Shown: positions 1 through 7,745 of the stretch, in pieces
Position numbering within the stretch: position 1 is the first letter of the stretch
How the letters are laid out: every line of letters starts with the position of its first letter
DNA from: Prevotellamassilia sp.
GTDB lineage: Bacteria; Bacteroidota; Bacteroidia; Bacteroidales; Bacteroidaceae
Direction: 5' to 3'
Length of the DNA stretch: 42,106 nt
Assembly (NCBI GenBank): GCA_009775705.1
Contig: VSQE01000009.1
Location: forward strand, 1 to 42,106
Translations under genes and position numbers: made by a program
The notes under the pieces: model-generated
The model's input: the letters and a program-made list of their open reading frames with translations, nothing else
What the model was told of the DNA's origin: nothing
Databases searched by the model: none

Positions 1-103
1 ATAGTATATACTATATTTAGTATAATAGTAAATACTATAATACTAATATACTAAAATTATATATTGTAGTAAATTAGTATATACTAAAATTAGTAATTAC
101 TAA
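1..103. repeat. Palindromic AT-rich repeat array, likely partition centromere/operator
   Basis: The region holds several 14-bp perfect palindromes built on TAGTA/TACTA half-sites: ATAGTATATACTAT at 1-14, TTAGTATATACTAA at 74-87 and TTAGTAATTACTAA at 90-103. More half-sites lie between them. Ribbon-helix-helix partition proteins typically bind such short repeats upstream of their own parA operon, so this is inferred to be both the centromere and the autoregulatory operator. The array may continue beyond the left edge of the window. Confidence 0.6.
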
Positions 104-112
104 AAATAGTAT

Positions 113-120
113 TATCTTTG
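113..120 (+). promoter_or_regulatory. Promoter -7 element of the par operon
   Basis: TATCTTTG matches the Bacteroidetes -7 consensus TAnnTTTG, 24 bases upstream of the parA start codon and directly after the palindrome array. No clear -33 TTG is seen. The same octamer precedes the gene at 40367. Confidence 0.5.
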
Positions 121-144
121 TATTGAATTTAAAGGCAATATGTT

Positions 145-900
145 ATGACAAAAATAATTGCGGTTCTAAACCATAAAGGCGGGGTCGGAAAGACGACCAC
201 CACCATCAATCTGGCTGCGGCCTTGCAGCAGAAGAAAAAGCGCGTGCTGGCTATCGACATGGATGGTCAGGCAAATCTCACGGAATCCTTCGGCCTCTCC
301 ATTGAGGAGGAACAGACCGTGTACGGGGCGATGAAAGGCAAATACCCCTTGCCGTTAGTTGAAACGGCAGGAGGTGTTACCGTCGTACCGTCCTGTCTCG
401 ATCTCTCGGCTGCCGAGGCCGAACTCATCAACGAGCCGGGACGGGAACTGATATTGAGCGGGCTAATAGCCAAATCGCTCGATCACCGGAAATTCGATTA
501 TATCCTTATCGACTGTCCACCCTCGCTGGGATTGCTTACACTGAACGCCCTTACTGCGGCAGACTACCTGATTATCCCGGTACAGGCACAGTTCCTCGCC
601 ATGCGCGGCATGGCCAAAATCATGAACGTGATTGCCACCGTCCAGGAACGCTTGAACCCGAAACTCGCCATTGGCGGTATCGTCATTACGCAGTTTGACA
701 AACGCAAGACGCTGAACAAGAGCGTGGCCGAACTCGTCAAGGATTCATTCTGCGACAAGGTGTTCAAGACCGTTATACGGGACAATGTATCTTTGGCCGA
801 AGCGCCCATAAAGGGCAAGAACATCTTCGAGTACAGCAAGAACAGCAACGGGGCTAAGGACTACATGGCTCTGGCGCAAGAGGTACTGAAATTAAAATAA
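145..900 (+). CDS. parA: ParA-family partition ATPase
   Basis: This 251-residue protein is a P-loop ATPase of the ParA/MinD group, which segregates plasmid DNA by forming ATP-dependent gradients on the nucleoid. The deviant Walker A motif KGGVGKTTT is at residues 11-19, and the Walker B-like segment ILIDCPPSLG is near residue 120. The length is that of the short ParA subfamily (type Ib), which lacks an N-terminal helix-turn-helix and pairs with a small ribbon-helix-helix protein. That partner follows 8 bases downstream, and a palindrome array lies upstream, completing a par locus. In integrative elements such ParA proteins stabilise the excised circular form, so the gene does not by itself prove a plasmid. 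Confidence 0.93.
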   Translation: MTKIIAVLNHKGGVGKTTTTINLAAALQQKKKRVLAIDMDGQANLTESFGLSIEEEQTVYGAMKGKYPLPLVETAGGVTVVPSCLDLSAAEAELINEPGRELILSGLIAKSLDHRKFDYILIDCPPSLGLLTLNALTAADYLIIPVQAQFLAMRGMAKIMNVIATVQERLNPKLAIGGIVITQFDKRKTLNKSVAELVKDSFCDKVFKTVIRDNVSLAEAPIKGKNIFEYSKNSNGAKDYMALAQEVLKLK

Positions 901-907
901 CCCCGAT

Positions 908-1162
908 ATGAGCAAGAGCGATTTACTGAAAGACAGTATGAAGGGCGGACTGGACGGGTTGCTGTCGTCCACGAAAAAATCTACCGGCGGAAAACAGCCG
1001 GTAGCAGCCCCCACGGAGAAAGAAACGGCGGTTCATTGCAACTTCGTCATCAACAAAAGCATTCATACCCGTATGAAATTCCTCGCCATCAAGAAGAACA
1101 TGTCGCTGAAAGACATCGTGAACGAGGCAATGAAAGAATATCTGGAAAAGAACGAACAGTAA
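908..1162 (+). CDS. Small ribbon-helix-helix partition partner (ParB-like, type Ib)
   Basis: This 84-residue protein has a basic, low-complexity N-terminus. A C-terminal ribbon-helix-helix pattern starts near residue 42: a short beta strand (HCNFVINKSIH), then two helices (MKFLAIKKN and LKDIVNEAMKEYL). Such proteins dimerise, bind repeated DNA at the centromere with the strand, and repress the par promoter. The 7-base gap to parA indicates one transcript, and the operon ends in a hairpin right after this stop codon. The function is inferred from fold pattern and position; the sequence is not assigned to a named family. Confidence 0.8.
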   Translation: MSKSDLLKDSMKGGLDGLLSSTKKSTGGKQPVAAPTEKETAVHCNFVINKSIHTRMKFLAIKKNMSLKDIVNEAMKEYLEKNEQ

Positions 1163-1166
1163 ACAG

Positions 1167-1219
1167 GCATGGCTGCCGCATCTGCCCACCCCGGAGACGG
1201 TAGCCATGCGTCCTTTTTT
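1167..1219 (+). terminator. Terminator after the par operon
   Basis: The inverted repeat GCATGGCT (1167-1174) / AGCCATGC (1202-1209) is followed by a T-rich run at 1213-1219. It closes the parA operon. Confidence 0.7.
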
Positions 1220-1390
1220 ATCCGCCCGCTGTTTTCCATAGGGCGCATTCCACCTTTATAGTCTTACCATCTTTTTCTTTTTACCTGCCCGCAAGTACAG
1301 GCACATTGCCCGTTTTATCCCTATTCTAACCCTGACGGGCATATCCCTTTTTTACCGATTCCTTTACCGCTGTCCCGGCTTCATTCTCTG

Positions 1391-1600
1391 CCGTCACCGT
1401 TGTGTTTTATCAGATGCAAAGGTCCGCTGTCGCGCTTGATACGGCGGCTTGAAGTGCATTTCCTGCAAATTCTTCCTTTCTACGAAAGAGTAATTGGCAG
1501 GAAAAGCCGTCGTATGAAGCTGTACCGACAGCCGTGCACCGCATCCGTAAAACCTCAAAGCGGTTCAGGCAGAGAAAGGAACCGAAAGGAGGGAAAGAAA
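1391..1600 (+). ncRNA. Structured 5' leader, copy A
   Basis: This is the first of three related ~200-nt leaders (others at 5071 and 7746). Three stems can be drawn. The outer stem pairs 1434-1448 with 1506-1520. The inner stem pairs TTTCCTGC (1459-1466) with GCAGGAAA (1497-1504), capped by CTTTC/GAAAG. The 3' hairpin pairs CGGTTC (1561-1566) with GAACCG (1579-1584). The 3' hairpin ends about 40 nt before the start codon at 1625 and is followed by a purine-rich GAAAGGAGGGA. A conserved GTCGCGC lies before the outer stem and TAAAACC before the last hairpin. The pairs covary between copies, supporting an RNA (or single-strand DNA) structure. The ligand or role is unknown. The stretch 1220-1390 before it is pyrimidine-rich and shows nothing else. 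Confidence 0.65.
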
Positions 1601-1624
1601 AAACAACGTAAAATTGACAGCGAT

Positions 1625-1876
1625 ATGGATAAAATCAAATTGGTAGTTTATAACGAGTACGCACTGGGTTATATCATGCCCGAACAACCCGACAAAGTTT
1701 GTACGTTGGTGGATAGGATAACGCTCGGCGCACCGTTTCGGACAATGAATGAACCCTATTTCATCGGGAAAAGAGATACCGTCAGACTGGCGGGCAGAAA
1801 GGACTTTGACACTTTTCGGGTAGTGTTCGACGGGTACGACAATCCGCAGGAGTACGAGTTTGACACCGCACAATAA
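1625..1876 (+). CDS. Small protein of unknown function behind leader copy A
   Basis: This 83-residue acidic protein is not recognised. The open frame extends upstream to 1400, but that part lies in the structured leader and has the basic composition of non-coding sequence. The ATG at 1625, with an A-rich upstream stretch, is therefore chosen. It has no signal peptide, membrane segment or cysteine-rich motif; a predicted beta-rich middle (VDRITLGAPF, FIGKRDTVRL) is all that can be seen. It lies 53 bases before the ParB-like gene at 1930 and may share its transcript. Similar small genes follow the other leader copies, so it is probably accessory cargo of conjugative elements. Confidence 0.7.
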   Translation: MDKIKLVVYNEYALGYIMPEQPDKVCTLVDRITLGAPFRTMNEPYFIGKRDTVRLAGRKDFDTFRVVFDGYDNPQEYEFDTAQ

Positions 1877-1929
1877 AGACAATAGTAATCAAACAATCTA
1901 ATGTAATAACAAATTAAAATTTATGAATT

Positions 1930-3684
1930 ATGGAAACAGCAAACATTCAATCAGTAGTAGAGAACAACATCGTATCGGTTGCATTGATGAATATTCAGCC
2001 GAGCAGTTATAACCCACGCAAGCACTTTGACGAGGTGAGCCTTGCCGAACTGGCCGAGAGTATTCGTCAGCAGGGAGTGTTGCAACCTATCGGCGTGCGC
2101 CCCATTGCGGACACCGACCGCTTCGAGATTGTTTTCGGAGAGCGCAGGTATCGTGCCGCCCTTATGGCAGAACTGACCGAGATTTCAGCCGTCATCTTGC
2201 ATGTTTCGGACGAGACCGCCGCCGAAATGGCCGTGACGGAGAATCTGCAGCGCAAGGACGTTACCCCCATAGAGGAAGCCAACGCCTACCAAAAACTTAT
2301 GGAGAGCGGTCGCTATGATGTGCAGTCATTGGCCGAGCAGTTCGGCAAGAACGAGAACTATATCCGTACCCGTCTGAAATTCGTCTCACTGATACCCGAA
2401 ATAGCCGAACTTTTGGAAAAGGACGAAATTACAATCAGCGTGGCGAGTGAGATTTGCCGATACGGTACGGATATTCAAAAAGAGGTGTACTACAAACATT
2501 TGAAAGACAGCGACAGCATGTTGTACGACTGTTGGCGAGGACTGAAAGCCGCCGAGGTGGCAAAGTTTATCGAACGGGATTTCACGACAGACCTTAGCCG
2601 TTACGCATTCGACAAGACCTTGTGCGCTTCATGCCCCCACAATACCAACAACATGATGTTGTTCTGCGAGGGTGGTTGCGGAAATTGCGCCAACCGGAGT
2701 TGTCTGGCCGAAATGAACGCTTCCTATCTCGTGGAGAAAGCCGTGCAGTTCGTGGAACAATACCCCTCCGTATCGCTATGCTACCAAGATTTCAACAACA
2801 ACATGATTGCGGTGGAACGCCTTACCGCTATGGGGTACGAGGTCGAGCACCTAAATACCTATGCCACGCCATACCCCGAAACGCCGGTAGCTCCCGAAAA
2901 GGAAGAATACGACACTATCGAGGAATACGAGGAGGCATACAAGGAGTACGAGCAGGATTTCAGCAACTATATGGAAAAATGCGAGTCAATCCATGAACGA
3001 ATTGACACGGGCGAACTCACGTTTTATATTAGTATCGGACAGAAAGAAATTACGCTGTGTTATATGGCAAGTGCTGCCGCCAATGCGGACATGGCTACCG
3101 AAAAACAACTCTCCCCGGTGGAAAAACTGGAGAAGCAGGACAAACGTAACAAGGAAATAGCCGTCGAGAAAACCGTTGCAGACGCTAAGAAACAGATTTT
3201 GGACGTCGATATGTCCGAAAGCAAATTCACGCAGGACGAGGAAAAGATGATATATTTCTTCCTGCTGTCGTCTCTCCGCAGGGAACACTTCGGGGTATTC
3301 GGTATCGGGGAGAAAAAAGCCTACCAACACCTTGAGGACGAAGAAAAGATGAACATCATCGCCAACCTAACGGCCAAGCAGAAAGCCGTTATCCGCAGGG
3401 ATTTCTTGATAGACAACTTCAAAGGCGCATACGGCAATAACGCTACTGCCACCCTCTTGCTCGATTTTGCCCGTAAGCACATGCCCGACACGCTCGCCGA
3501 AATTGAAAGTGGATATAATGAGGTGTATGAGAAACGCCATAAACGTATCGAGGAACGCAAAGCCGCCTTGTTGGCAAAGGAACGGCAGACAAAGCCCGAA
3601 GAAACCGCCGAGGCGGAAAATACACAACCCACGGCAGAGGTACAACCCGAAGAACATACGCAAACCGAAGAGGTTGCTGCTTGA
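1930..3684 (+). CDS. Large ParB/Spo0J-like DNA-binding protein with cysteine-rich insert
   Basis: This 584-residue protein starts with a ParB N-terminal (ParB/Srx fold) domain. Its typical motifs are NPRKHFDE near residue 30 and FGERRYRAAL near residue 75, then TENLQRKDVTPIEEA. A KorB/Spo0J-type helix-turn-helix (QSLAEQFGKNENYIRTRLKF) spans about residues 130-155. A cysteine cluster follows around residues 230-265 (CASCPHN, CEGGCGNC, C), a likely zinc site. The rest is a charged, helical C-terminal half with an acidic tail. At about twice the size of chromosomal ParB, it resembles the ParB-like nuclease/regulatory proteins carried by Bacteroides mobile elements. Whether it partitions DNA, regulates transcription or cuts DNA cannot be read from the sequence; parA has its own partner at 908. 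Confidence 0.85.
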   Translation: METANIQSVVENNIVSVALMNIQPSSYNPRKHFDEVSLAELAESIRQQGVLQPIGVRPIADTDRFEIVFGERRYRAALMAELTEISAVILHVSDETAAEMAVTENLQRKDVTPIEEANAYQKLMESGRYDVQSLAEQFGKNENYIRTRLKFVSLIPEIAELLEKDEITISVASEICRYGTDIQKEVYYKHLKDSDSMLYDCWRGLKAAEVAKFIERDFTTDLSRYAFDKTLCASCPHNTNNMMLFCEGGCGNCANRSCLAEMNASYLVEKAVQFVEQYPSVSLCYQDFNNNMIAVERLTAMGYEVEHLNTYATPYPETPVAPEKEEYDTIEEYEEAYKEYEQDFSNYMEKCESIHERIDTGELTFYISIGQKEITLCYMASAAANADMATEKQLSPVEKLEKQDKRNKEIAVEKTVADAKKQILDVDMSESKFTQDEEKMIYFFLLSSLRREHFGVFGIGEKKAYQHLEDEEKMNIIANLTAKQKAVIRRDFLIDNFKGAYGNNATATLLLDFARKHMPDTLAEIESGYNEVYEKRHKRIEERKAALLAKERQTKPEETAEAENTQPTAEVQPEEHTQTEEVAA

Positions 3685-3740
3685 CCATAATTCAATAGCA
3701 GGACGGAGAAATCCGCCCTGCTGGTTTCTAAAAAGAGGTA

Positions 3741-3908
3741 ATGATGAAATGTAAGGACTGCAAACATTACAACGGTGCAACAATGCCCGGAGCAGGATTG
3801 TGCAATGCGACACAGGCACGTACCTTTGCCACGACGGTTTGTTTCAACGGATTGTTTTCTCCGAAGAAACGGAAAGACAAGCCGGATAGCAAGGCCGGAA
3901 AAAAATAG
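3741..3908 (+). CDS. Small cysteine-containing protein
   Basis: This 55-residue ORF starts at ATG 3741 (a second ATG follows immediately) behind the purine-rich AAAAGAGG. It has cysteines in a CKDCKHY N-terminal motif plus two more near residues 21 and 33, compatible with one small zinc site, and a lysine-rich tail ending KAGKK. It lies 57 bases after the ParB-like gene and before a terminator, so it is probably the last gene of that operon. The function is unknown. Confidence 0.65.
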   Translation: MMKCKDCKHYNGATMPGAGLCNATQARTFATTVCFNGLFSPKKRKDKPDSKAGKK

Positions 3909-3923
3909 CGCAACGCTACAGGG

Positions 3924-3952
3924 AGATAGCCGCAGGAGTGGCTGTCTTTTTT
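3924..3952 (+). terminator. Terminator after the ParB-like operon
   Basis: The hairpin AGATAGCC / GGCTGTCT (one G-T pair) has a short loop and is directly followed by a run of six Ts. It lies 15 bases after the stop codon at 3908. Confidence 0.65.
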
Positions 3953-4019
3953 AGCACTGCCGCCGGCAGATCTCCCTTTTTACCCCTTCGTTTTCCTTTT
4001 GTATGGAAATCCCTTCGCC

Positions 4020-4280
4020 GACGGCTCTGCCCGTCGGGACATGCTTTTTCCGGTGCAAAGGTATTGCCTTGGAGGAACATTCAAGTACCGCTACGCTATT
4101 TGAACACAATTTTTCAGCAGCTTTCCCGATTTTCAATCGTCCATATTTCGCGGACGCTCAATACCGCAACTATAAAATTCTGCCCAAATTCCTTGCCTGT
4201 TTCTCCCTGAAAGGCAATCTTTGATGCACGTAAAAATCAAATCCCGACGGGAGAAGCCTGAAGGCTTCCGAAAGGAGGGA
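4020..4280 (+). promoter_or_regulatory. Diverged leader before the gene at 4322
   Basis: This 412-base gap (3909-4321) has no gene. It shares position and some landmarks with the three leaders: a GGTGCAAAGG box at about 4055, a hairpin TTGCCT (4193-4198)/AGGCAA (4212-4217), and a second hairpin GAAGCC (4253-4258)/GGCTTC (4263-4268). The second hairpin is followed by CGAAAGGAGGGA, as in copy A. The middle is too diverged to align by eye, so homology is only suspected. Confidence 0.35.
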
Positions 4281-4321
4281 AAAAATAAACAGATTGTTCA
4301 ACTGATTAATGTTAAAATTTT

Positions 4322-4837
4322 ATGGAAATTCAATTTGCTATCGTGCGTTCCGAAAACAGAGAGTATTTGTGCTACAAAGCAGGTGAAGCGTATGTAGATG
4401 CCAGTAACCCTATGATTGCTTTTGCCGCAGGTGAAGATGAATTTGAAATCGTAGAGCCGGACAGCTCTTTCAGGCAGAAAGAATACGAGTTCAGAGGCGA
4501 ACAGTATTACCTCGTACCAGAGTTTTACCGCAATGGTTGGTTGGCTCTCACCTTGGTAATGGTGGAAGATGAAGACGAATATATCGTGCTTTCCGTTAAT
4601 TTGGAGGAAATGGACGCACTCGGTCTGCCGGACCGTACATTTATCGACGTCAATCATTACCCCGAAGCAATGGAGTTCTTGGTGAAAAACGGACTGGCGA
4701 CCGATTCCGAGTATAAGCGCAGGAGCGGCTTCGTGGAATACCCTATGGCTATGTTGAACCTGCCGCTTCTTTATCAGCATAACCCGCAAATTTTCCAAAA
4801 AGCGAACATCGAGCTATTCGGAGAAGAATGTTTTTGA
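4322..4837 (+). CDS. Conserved-type hypothetical protein, cytoplasmic
   Basis: This 171-residue acidic protein has no signal peptide, membrane segment or recognisable catalytic motif. The N-terminus alternates strands (EIQFAIVRSENREYLCYKAG), then acidic loops (AGEDEFEIVEP) and a C-terminal half with LVKNGLATDSEYKRRSG. The start at 4322 is the first ATG after the leader's purine-rich segment. It appears to be a single-gene unit, with no hairpin terminator visible downstream. It is of the kind of orphan found beside mobilisation regions in Bacteroides elements; I cannot name the family. Confidence 0.7.
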   Translation: MEIQFAIVRSENREYLCYKAGEAYVDASNPMIAFAAGEDEFEIVEPDSSFRQKEYEFRGEQYYLVPEFYRNGWLALTLVMVEDEDEYIVLSVNLEEMDALGLPDRTFIDVNHYPEAMEFLVKNGLATDSEYKRRSGFVEYPMAMLNLPLLYQHNPQIFQKANIELFGEECF

Positions 4838-5070
4838 AAAAGGATTGTTCCACGAATAGAAAAGCATCGGGTTCCGAAAATTGAATGTACAAGATAGCGT
4901 ACCGATAATACAGTCAGTGCGCTGTCTCCTTTGTCTTTATCGCCCGCCTTCGTCCTTTTATAGTCAGCCTCCCGGATACCCCGCCACCGCCCATTTCCTC
5001 TTATAATTGCATTCTTTCCCTTTTGTAGCGGTATGAACCGCCTGTTCTTCCCATCCGACTTTTCCGGCCC
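4838..5070. other. Gene-free pyrimidine-rich stretch
   Basis: No credible ORF, hairpin terminator or consensus promoter is seen here. The + strand is pyrimidine-rich, like the sequences upstream of leader copies A and C, and may hold the promoter of the next unit. Confidence 0.4.
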
Positions 5071-5273
5071 TCACCGCACGGGTTTTATCCGATGCGAAAG
5101 TCGGACGTCGCGCTTGATTCGCCGGCTTGAAGTGCACTTCTTGCAAATTCTTCCTTCCCAAGTGAAGCGTAATTGGCAAGAAGAGCCGTCGTATGAAGCC
5201 GTGCCGACGACCGTGCATTGCATCTGTAAAACCTCGAAGCGATTCCGAAGGAAAGGAATCGAAAAAAGGAAAA
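5071..5273 (+). ncRNA. Structured 5' leader, copy B
   Basis: This is the second copy of the leader. The outer stem pairs 5112-5126 with 5185-5199. The inner stem pairs CTTCTTGC (5137-5144) with GCAAGAAG (5176-5183). The 3' hairpin pairs CGATTCC (5240-5246) with GGAATCG (5255-5261). Compared with copy A, the inner stem has C-G for T-A at its first pair and T-A for C-G at its fifth. The 3' hairpin has A-T for G-C at its third pair. The conserved GTCGCGC and TAAAACC boxes are present. It ends about 26 nt before the start codon at 5299. Confidence 0.65.
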
Positions 5274-5298
5274 TAAATAATCAATAACTCACAAGACA

Positions 5299-5775
5299 AT
5301 GGGAAAATACGATTTTATCAAGACCGGGAATCTGCTTTATTGGCATGACCCGGACAACGGTTTGTCCGACGGGGCTTACCGAGTGATTTCTGCACCGGAA
5401 AACATGGAAGACGACAGCATTATTCTGATTTCGTCCGGTACTTCGGAAGCGGAGGTTTTGCCTTCGGAATTATCACCGATAAGTACGGGCAGAAGTCACA
5501 AAGAGGATTTTTTGCGCTGGAAAGCGGAACGTGAAGCCGAAGGCATGGAGTTTTACAATCGCCTTTCCGAAGTCATGGATACGGAGGACGATTTGGCTGT
5601 AGGCGACATAGTGGCATTTACAAACGATTATGGAGTAGTATTCGGCCCCCAAGAGGTATTAGCTTTCAGGAAGCCTTGGAACGGTGACAGATGTGTGTAT
5701 CTTGACAGCGACGCCTATTGGTTTCCCGACCGTCCCGACCAGTTGACCCTCCTAAGCAAGAAAGGGGCGGAATGA
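5299..5775 (+). CDS. Hypothetical protein behind leader copy B
   Basis: This 158-residue acidic protein is of unknown function. The N-terminus (GKYDFIKTGNLLYWHDPDNG) and a later segment (VGDIVAFTNDYGVVFGPQEV) both look like small beta-barrel or SH3-like strands around a bound ligand. A helical, charged stretch (EDFLRWKAEREAEGMEFYNR) lies between them, near residues 73-92. It has no signal or membrane segment. The start at 5299 follows an A-rich stretch 38 bases after the leader's last hairpin. It is single-gene, followed by the MITE-like element. The two-strand-module reading is an impression only. Confidence 0.7.
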   Translation: MGKYDFIKTGNLLYWHDPDNGLSDGAYRVISAPENMEDDSIILISSGTSEAEVLPSELSPISTGRSHKEDFLRWKAEREAEGMEFYNRLSEVMDTEDDLAVGDIVAFTNDYGVVFGPQEVLAFRKPWNGDRCVYLDSDAYWFPDRPDQLTLLSKKGAE

Positions 5776-5788
5776 CAATGACAAGAGA

Positions 5789-5961
5789 GTGTGTCAAAAC
5801 TCAATTTTTGAAGCTATGAACTTAGAATTTGAAATTTGAGTACCCTCAAAGGCTAAAAAAGGGTCGTATCATTACTCAATACAGAGCTTAATACGACCGT
5901 TTTAAAATGTCATAGTTACAATCTATAACTTTTCGGAGGGGACATTTTAGTTTTGACACAC
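5789..5961. mobile_element. MITE-like element with terminal inverted repeats
   Basis: A 173-bp non-coding segment is bounded by the perfect inverted repeat GTGTGTCAAAACT (5789-5801) and AGTTTTGACACAC (5949-5961). Inside is a stem GTCGTAT/ATACGAC. GTGTGTCAAAA ends are common on insertion sequences of Bacteroidetes, so this may be a deletion derivative mobilised in trans by such an element. No clear target-site duplication is visible, and it could also act as a terminator between the convergent genes at 5299 and 5994. Confidence 0.5.
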
Positions 5962-5993
5962 CCCCTCATTTCCCCTACATGAAATCCCACGCT

Positions 5994-7292
5994 CTATTTT
6001 AATCGGTCTGCCCGGTTGTCGCTCACGCACTCTATTCGTGCGGCGATTTCCTTTTCTATCGTTCCTATCCATTCCTCTCCGACACCGGCCTCCCGGCCGT
6101 ATTCCGGGTAATGCGAGACGATACCTATGGCCTTTTCTATGAACGGCTCTGCGGCCTTTATACCATACCGGCGGGCTACTTCCAGCAAATCCTCCGCAGT
6201 AATGCCCTCCGTCTTGTTGTTGACTGTCATGCTGTGGCGGTTGACGTAATACGGTGCGTCCGGATCGACCGAGAACGTGTAGTCATAGGCCGGAGCAACG
6301 TGCCAATGCCCGTCGTCGTCCATCAGGAAGCTGAAATTCTTGTTATGGTCATCGACGTTCCCGCCCAGAACGTTCAGCACCATCGAGCGGAACAGTTGCC
6401 GGAGTTCCCCCGGCGGCACGCCGATACGGCAAGCTGCCTCGAACAGTGCTTCGTAAGAATCCGCCGAGGGGTTCATGGCAGCCAATGTCTGGATATGCAC
6501 CTTCTTGCCGTTCTGGCGGTCGAAACGCTCGGTCAGGAAGTGCGCTGTCTGCTCGCCTTCAAGCAGGCGGCTCGGCATCATCTGAAGCTCGGCATCCACA
6601 GCCATCAGGTAATAGCTGTATTCTATCCGTGTCGTCGGCATCTTCTGGTGTTCGTCGAACTTGACGATCATCGGCGTGTAGCCCGGATAAGGGGTCGCCA
6701 CCTGTCCGGAGTAACATTGTCCCTCCTCGAAATTGACGTTGACCACTGCCTTGGGCCGTCGCCCTCCTGCGGACGTACCCACCTTGAACAGGCTTTCGAC
6801 CATCAGGTTGCCCGATACCGGGACGTTGAACCGTCCGGCTTCCTCGAAAGCCTGCCGGGCCAGTTGGTAGAGATCGGCGATCTCGACCTTGAACGGTGTC
6901 TCCAGTTCCTCGGCAGTGGGCGGGACGAACTCCAATGCCCCCATGCCACGCCGTCCGATATAGGCGAGACGGTCGAGGGCGGACAAGTCCCTCATACGGA
7001 TATGATGCACTTTGGCCCATTCGTTGAACACGGTGTTTCCCCAATGGTCGGGCAGTGAATCGGCTATGAACGACGGCAGGCCGCCGAAAAGCCGCTCTTC
7101 ATCGGGATAGACCGGCAGGCCGCGCTGTGCGGCAACCCCTTTTACCGGCGCACGGAGCGGGGCGATATCATAGCCGTTGCGGACATAATCGCTGTCGAAG
7201 TAGAAACAGGCTTTGCTGCGGTGTCCTTCCCGGTTGGCGACAAGCGTGCCGACCTTTTTATCCCATAGGATTACATCGAGACTTTCTATCAT
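5994..7292 (-). CDS. hipA: HipA-type serine/threonine kinase toxin
   Basis: This 432-residue protein matches the HipA layout. The N-terminal HipA_N-like domain contains LFGGLPSFIADSLPDHWG near residues 68-85. The C-terminal kinase domain has the catalytic segment GGNVDDHNKNFSF near residue 314 and the metal-binding APAYDYTF near residue 333. HipA kinases phosphorylate a translation target (GltX in E. coli), causing dormancy, and are neutralised by HipB. The start overlaps the stop of the antitoxin gene by four bases (ATGA), so the two are translationally coupled. On a conjugative element this would act as an addiction module. The gene appears intact. Confidence 0.92.
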   Translation of the reverse strand: MIESLDVILWDKKVGTLVANREGHRSKACFYFDSDYVRNGYDIAPLRAPVKGVAAQRGLPVYPDEERLFGGLPSFIADSLPDHWGNTVFNEWAKVHHIRMRDLSALDRLAYIGRRGMGALEFVPPTAEELETPFKVEIADLYQLARQAFEEAGRFNVPVSGNLMVESLFKVGTSAGGRRPKAVVNVNFEEGQCYSGQVATPYPGYTPMIVKFDEHQKMPTTRIEYSYYLMAVDAELQMMPSRLLEGEQTAHFLTERFDRQNGKKVHIQTLAAMNPSADSYEALFEAACRIGVPPGELRQLFRSMVLNVLGGNVDDHNKNFSFLMDDDGHWHVAPAYDYTFSVDPDAPYYVNRHSMTVNNKTEGITAEDLLEVARRYGIKAAEPFIEKAIGIVSHYPEYGREAGVGEEWIGTIEKEIAARIECVSDNRADRLK

Positions 7293-7603
7293 TTCTTGCC
7301 CCTCCTAACTCGTTTAGGTATCAGTTTCTCAATTTCCCGAAGTGCCATCGGCGGCATGGGCAGTTCCGGCAGGATTTCCGCGAGCCGCTGTTCCTGACCG
7401 AGCGCACGCAGCAGGGAGATGAAATTGGCCAAGGTTAGGTTACGGCTGACCCCTTGTTCAAAATGGCTGATTGTCGTCTGGCTCACGCCCGACTGTTCGG
7501 CCAGCTCCTTCTGGCTCATGCGAGCTGCCAGACGGTACTCCTTGACACGCAACGCCAGAAGCGTCAGCATATCGCTGTTTGTGGTATAGTTCGTTGCTCC
7601 CAT
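7289..7603 (-). CDS. hipB: HipB-type antitoxin, helix-turn-helix repressor
   Basis: This 104-residue XRE-family DNA-binding protein has a helix-turn-helix MSQKELAEQSGVSQTTISHF at about residues 29-48. HipB dimers bind operators upstream of their own operon and hold HipA inactive. A proline-rich linker (PELPMPPM) and a basic tail follow, and the tail could contact HipA. Upstream (7605-7665) is A+T-rich with ATATAT-type inverted repeats that could be its operators, including a -7 element at 7630. Confidence 0.9.
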   Translation of the reverse strand: MGATNYTTNSDMLTLLALRVKEYRLAARMSQKELAEQSGVSQTTISHFEQGVSRNLTLANFISLLRALGQEQRLAEILPELPMPPMALREIEKLIPKRVRRGKK

Positions 7604-7629
7604 AATATCAATATATCACTATTTATATG

Positions 7630-7637
7630 CAAATATA
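7630..7637 (-). promoter_or_regulatory. Promoter -7 element for hipBA
   Basis: On the - strand the octamer reads TATATTTG, matching TAnnTTTG, 27 bases before the hipB start. Flanking TATATAGATATA-type near-palindromes may be HipB operators. Confidence 0.45.
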
Positions 7638-7745
7638 GCAACAATTATCCATATATAGATATATAATTTTCTTTTTTAGTTTCCAGCCGTCCTTTTCTAC
7701 CACTTTCAGGTCTCCGTATTCTCTTCCGTCTGGCTTTCCTGTCCG

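Noticed and set aside
1400..1624. N-terminal extension of the 83-residue protein into the leader
   Set aside because: It lies in a conserved, base-paired leader whose copies have unrelated frames; the ATG at 1625 is a better start.
6111..7058. 315-codon + strand open frame antisense to hipA
   Set aside because: Shadow of hipA; no recognisable protein features.
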